Source of the DNA: an uncultured Verrucomicrobiota bacterium
GTDB taxonomy: Bacteria; Verrucomicrobiota; Verrucomicrobiia; Opitutales; Opitutaceae
DNA length: 5,708 nt
Reading direction: 5' to 3'
NCBI GenBank assembly: GCA_903919625.1
Contig: CAIXIZ010000236.1
Location: 1 to 5,708 of the forward strand
The notes below the pieces were generated by a model that had not been told where the DNA came from, made no database searches, and was given only the letters and a program-made list of their open reading frames with translations. A program made the translations under genes and the position numbers. The first letter of the stretch is position 1, and each line of letters opens with the position of its first letter. Below, piece by piece: positions 4,282-5,708 of the stretch.

Positions 4282-5619
4282 ATGACGGCCACTCCCACCT
4301 TTCGCGAGGCGCTGCGCTTCTGGCTGAAGCTCGGGTGCATCAGCTTCGGCGGACCGACCGGGCAGATCGCGATCATGCAGCATGAATTGGTCGAGAAAAA
4401 ACGCTGGATCGACCAGGACCGGCTGCTCCACGCGCTCAACTACTGCATGCTGCTGCCCGGTCCGGAGGCCCAGCAACTCGCGATCTATTGCGGCTGGCGG
4501 CTGCATGGGATCCGCGGGGGCATTGCGGCCGGGGTGCTGTTCGTGCTGCCGTCCGCGGTGCTGCTGTGGGGGCTGAGCTATGTCTATGTGACCTGGGGCG
4601 CGGTGCCGGCCATCGCCGGAATTTTTTATGGGCTAAAACCGGCGGTCATGGCGGTGGTCGCAGCGGCGGTGCTGCGGATTGGGAAAAAGGCGCTGCGGAA
4701 CGGATGGGGCTGGGGCATCGCGGCGGCGGCCTTCGTCCTGATCTTTTTTCTCCACACGCCGTTTCCGCTCATCATCGCGGCGGCGGCGGGTGTGGGGTTT
4801 CTCGGCGGCAGATTCTGGCCGGATCAATTTGGGGCAAAAGTGGCGGTGGCGGGAAATACGACGCGGGACGGAATCGAGGGGCGGGAAAGCGCGTTGGGGA
4901 CAACGCGCTCCACCTTGGTCTATTCGGCAAAGGTGACCGGGGTCTGCGGTGCGCTGTGGGTTTTGCCGACGGTGCTGGCCGGTTGCGGGCAGGGCTGGGA
5001 CGGCGTGCTGGCGCGGGAGGGGATATTTTTCAGCAAGGCGGCGCTGGTGACGTTTGGCGGCGCCTATGCGGTGCTGCCGTATGTCGGCCAGCAGGCCGTG
5101 GATGTCCATCACTGGCTGAGTGCGCCGCAAATGCTCGACGGGCTCGGGCTGGCCGAGACCACCCCCGGCCCGCTCATCATGGTGCTGCAATTTGTGGGCT
5201 TCCTGGGCGGCTGGCACCAGCCGGGTGCGCTGCCGCGGCTGCTCGCCGCGACGCTCGGCGCGGCGATGACGACCTGGACGACGTTTGTGCCGTGCTTTCT
5301 GTGGATTTTCCTCGGCGCGCCGCACTTGGAGCGGCTGCGCCGGGTGCGGCTGCTCAACGCCGCGCTCGGCGCCGTGACGGCGGCGGTGGTCGGCGTGGTG
5401 CTCAACCTCGCGGTGTGGTTCGGCCTGCACACGCTGCGTCCGGATGCCGGCGGGGCGGTGGACTGGTTCGCCGCCGGACTGGCGGTCGCGGCGTTCATCG
5501 CATTGCAGCGTTTCAAGGTGAACCTGATCGCGGTGATCGCGGCCAGCGGAGCGGTGGGGCTGCTGTGGGCTGGTGGGGTATGGCGCGAGACTGGTCTGGG
5601 GACGGGGATGGGATTTTGA
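4282..5619 (+). CDS. chrA: Chromate efflux transporter ChrA, long two-domain form
   Basis: 445 residues from ATG at 4282. A TTG at 4246 in frame is less likely because the conserved start TFREALRFWLKLG follows the ATG directly. The CHR superfamily long form is an inner-membrane antiporter that expels chromate, and two homologous halves are visible. The N-terminal half has SFGGPTGQIAIM (21-32), ELVEKKRWI (35-43) and LPGPEAQQLAIY (58-69). The C-terminal half has FFSKAALVTFGGAYAVLPYV (249-268), and L290-L298 contains AETTPGPL, the counterpart of the LPGPEAQQ motif. About ten hydrophobic spans are apparent. The linker between the halves (about 177-217) contains S203-L212, encoded by a dispersed hairpin repeat. 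The last residues GTGMGF and the stop overlap the start of repeat copy C. No chrB or regulator is visible next to it, so regulation is unknown. Sulfate or another oxyanion as substrate cannot be excluded. Confidence 0.95.
   Translation: MTATPTFREALRFWLKLGCISFGGPTGQIAIMQHELVEKKRWIDQDRLLHALNYCMLLPGPEAQQLAIYCGWRLHGIRGGIAAGVLFVLPSAVLLWGLSYVYVTWGAVPAIAGIFYGLKPAVMAVVAAAVLRIGKKALRNGWGWGIAAAAFVLIFFLHTPFPLIIAAAAGVGFLGGRFWPDQFGAKVAVAGNTTRDGIEGRESALGTTRSTLVYSAKVTGVCGALWVLPTVLAGCGQGWDGVLAREGIFFSKAALVTFGGAYAVLPYVGQQAVDVHHWLSAPQMLDGLGLAETTPGPLIMVLQFVGFLGGWHQPGALPRLLAATLGAAMTTWTTFVPCFLWIFLGAPHLERLRRVRLLNAALGAVTAAVVGVVLNLAVWFGLHTLRPDAGGAVDWFAAGLAVAAFIALQRFKVNLIAVIAASGAVGLLWAGGVWRETGLGTGMGF
4888..4917 (+). 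repeat. Hairpin module lying in frame inside chrA
   Basis: AGCGCGTTG (4888-4896) pairs perfectly over nine bases with CAACGCGCT (4901-4909) around a GGGA loop, followed by TCCACC ending at 4914. Bases 4892-4917 match the intergenic hairpin at 2256-2281 exactly in inverted orientation. It encodes residues 203-212 of ChrA without breaking the frame, in the linker between the two transporter halves. Confidence 0.85.
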
Positions 5620-5626
5620 ATCCCAT
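5608..5626. repeat. Hairpin spanning the chrA stop codon
   Basis: ATGGGATT (5608-5615) pairs perfectly with AATCCCAT (5619-5626) around the loop TTG. The TGA stop of chrA (5617-5619) sits at the loop. The right arm is the edge of repeat copy C. No T-run follows, so it is not a classical terminator. Confidence 0.6.
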
Positions 5627-5708
5627 TGGGTCTGATTCCCCGAAGCTGGCTTCGGCTTGGTTGGGGTAGGGGCGTCGCTGGCCGACGCCCGGATCGGATC
5701 GGAGGGCG
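5616..5708 (-). repeat. Two-hairpin dispersed repeat, copy C, inverted and cut by the window edge
   Basis: On the minus strand this matches copies A and B, including the conserved CTTCGGGGAATCAGACCCAA. The stem GGGCGTCG/CGACGCCC is perfect, and CCGAAGC/GCTTCGG is complete. Relative to the others it carries a five-base GATCC duplication before the first stem. Like copy B, its far end reads CGCCCTCCGATCC. It begins at the chrA stop codon. Confidence 0.88.

Noticed and set aside
4488..5669. Long plus-strand open frame of 393 codons overlapping chrA in another frame
   Set aside because: The ChrA frame shows all family motifs; this one is a low-complexity G/R/A-rich frame shadow that also runs into repeat copy C.

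Overview
This is a GC-rich bacterial window (genes visibly well above 60 % GC) with one conspicuous AT-rich patch near the left end (about 40 % GC by hand count over 121-420). The base composition, the scattered palindromic repeats and a copy of an 'ACCACGGAT..ACGGATGAACACGGAT' repeat remind me of environmental Verrucomicrobiota (Opitutaceae-like) or a related group. That placement is an inference from general resemblance; there is no rRNA or marker gene to prove it.

Layout. (1) Positions 1-430 are a mobile-element scar. The 3' end of an IS630-type transposase (+ strand) abuts an AT-rich fragment. On the minus strand that fragment carries two overlapping small reading frames: a tail of an unknown small protein, then the first ~50 residues of a TOPRIM-like protein that stops at the IS junction. 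(2) 414-827 (-) is a small unrecognised membrane protein. (3) About 840-978 (+) is a frameshifted, headless RelE/ParE toxin remnant. (4) 979-1178 is intergenic and holds a two-hairpin repeat (copy A) and another hairpin. (5) 1179-2162 (-) is an aldo/keto reductase with an intact catalytic tetrad. (6) 2163-2445 is an intergenic array of about seven consecutive hairpins, ending in repeat copy B. (7) 2504-2740 (+) is a 78-residue two-span membrane protein. (8) 2758-4017 (-) is a GT1-type glycosyltransferase. (9) 4018-4281 is a divergent intergenic region with a short ACGGAT repeat and a possible gene remnant. (10) 4282-5619 (+) is a long-form ChrA chromate transporter. (11) 5616-5708 is repeat copy C in inverted orientation, running out of the window.

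The genes do not form an obvious pathway. Reductase, glycosyltransferase and ChrA look like independent single-gene units separated by repeats, and no ChrB or regulator is visible beside chrA. The strongest unexplained signal is the hairpin repeat system. It consists of short perfect stems with 3-7 nt loops, several with a TCCACC or CTACA tail, found on both strands, strung together between genes. One module sits in frame inside chrA, in the linker between the two halves of the transporter, and shares a 26-nt exact inverted match with the intergenic array. Another repeat copy overlaps the chrA stop codon.
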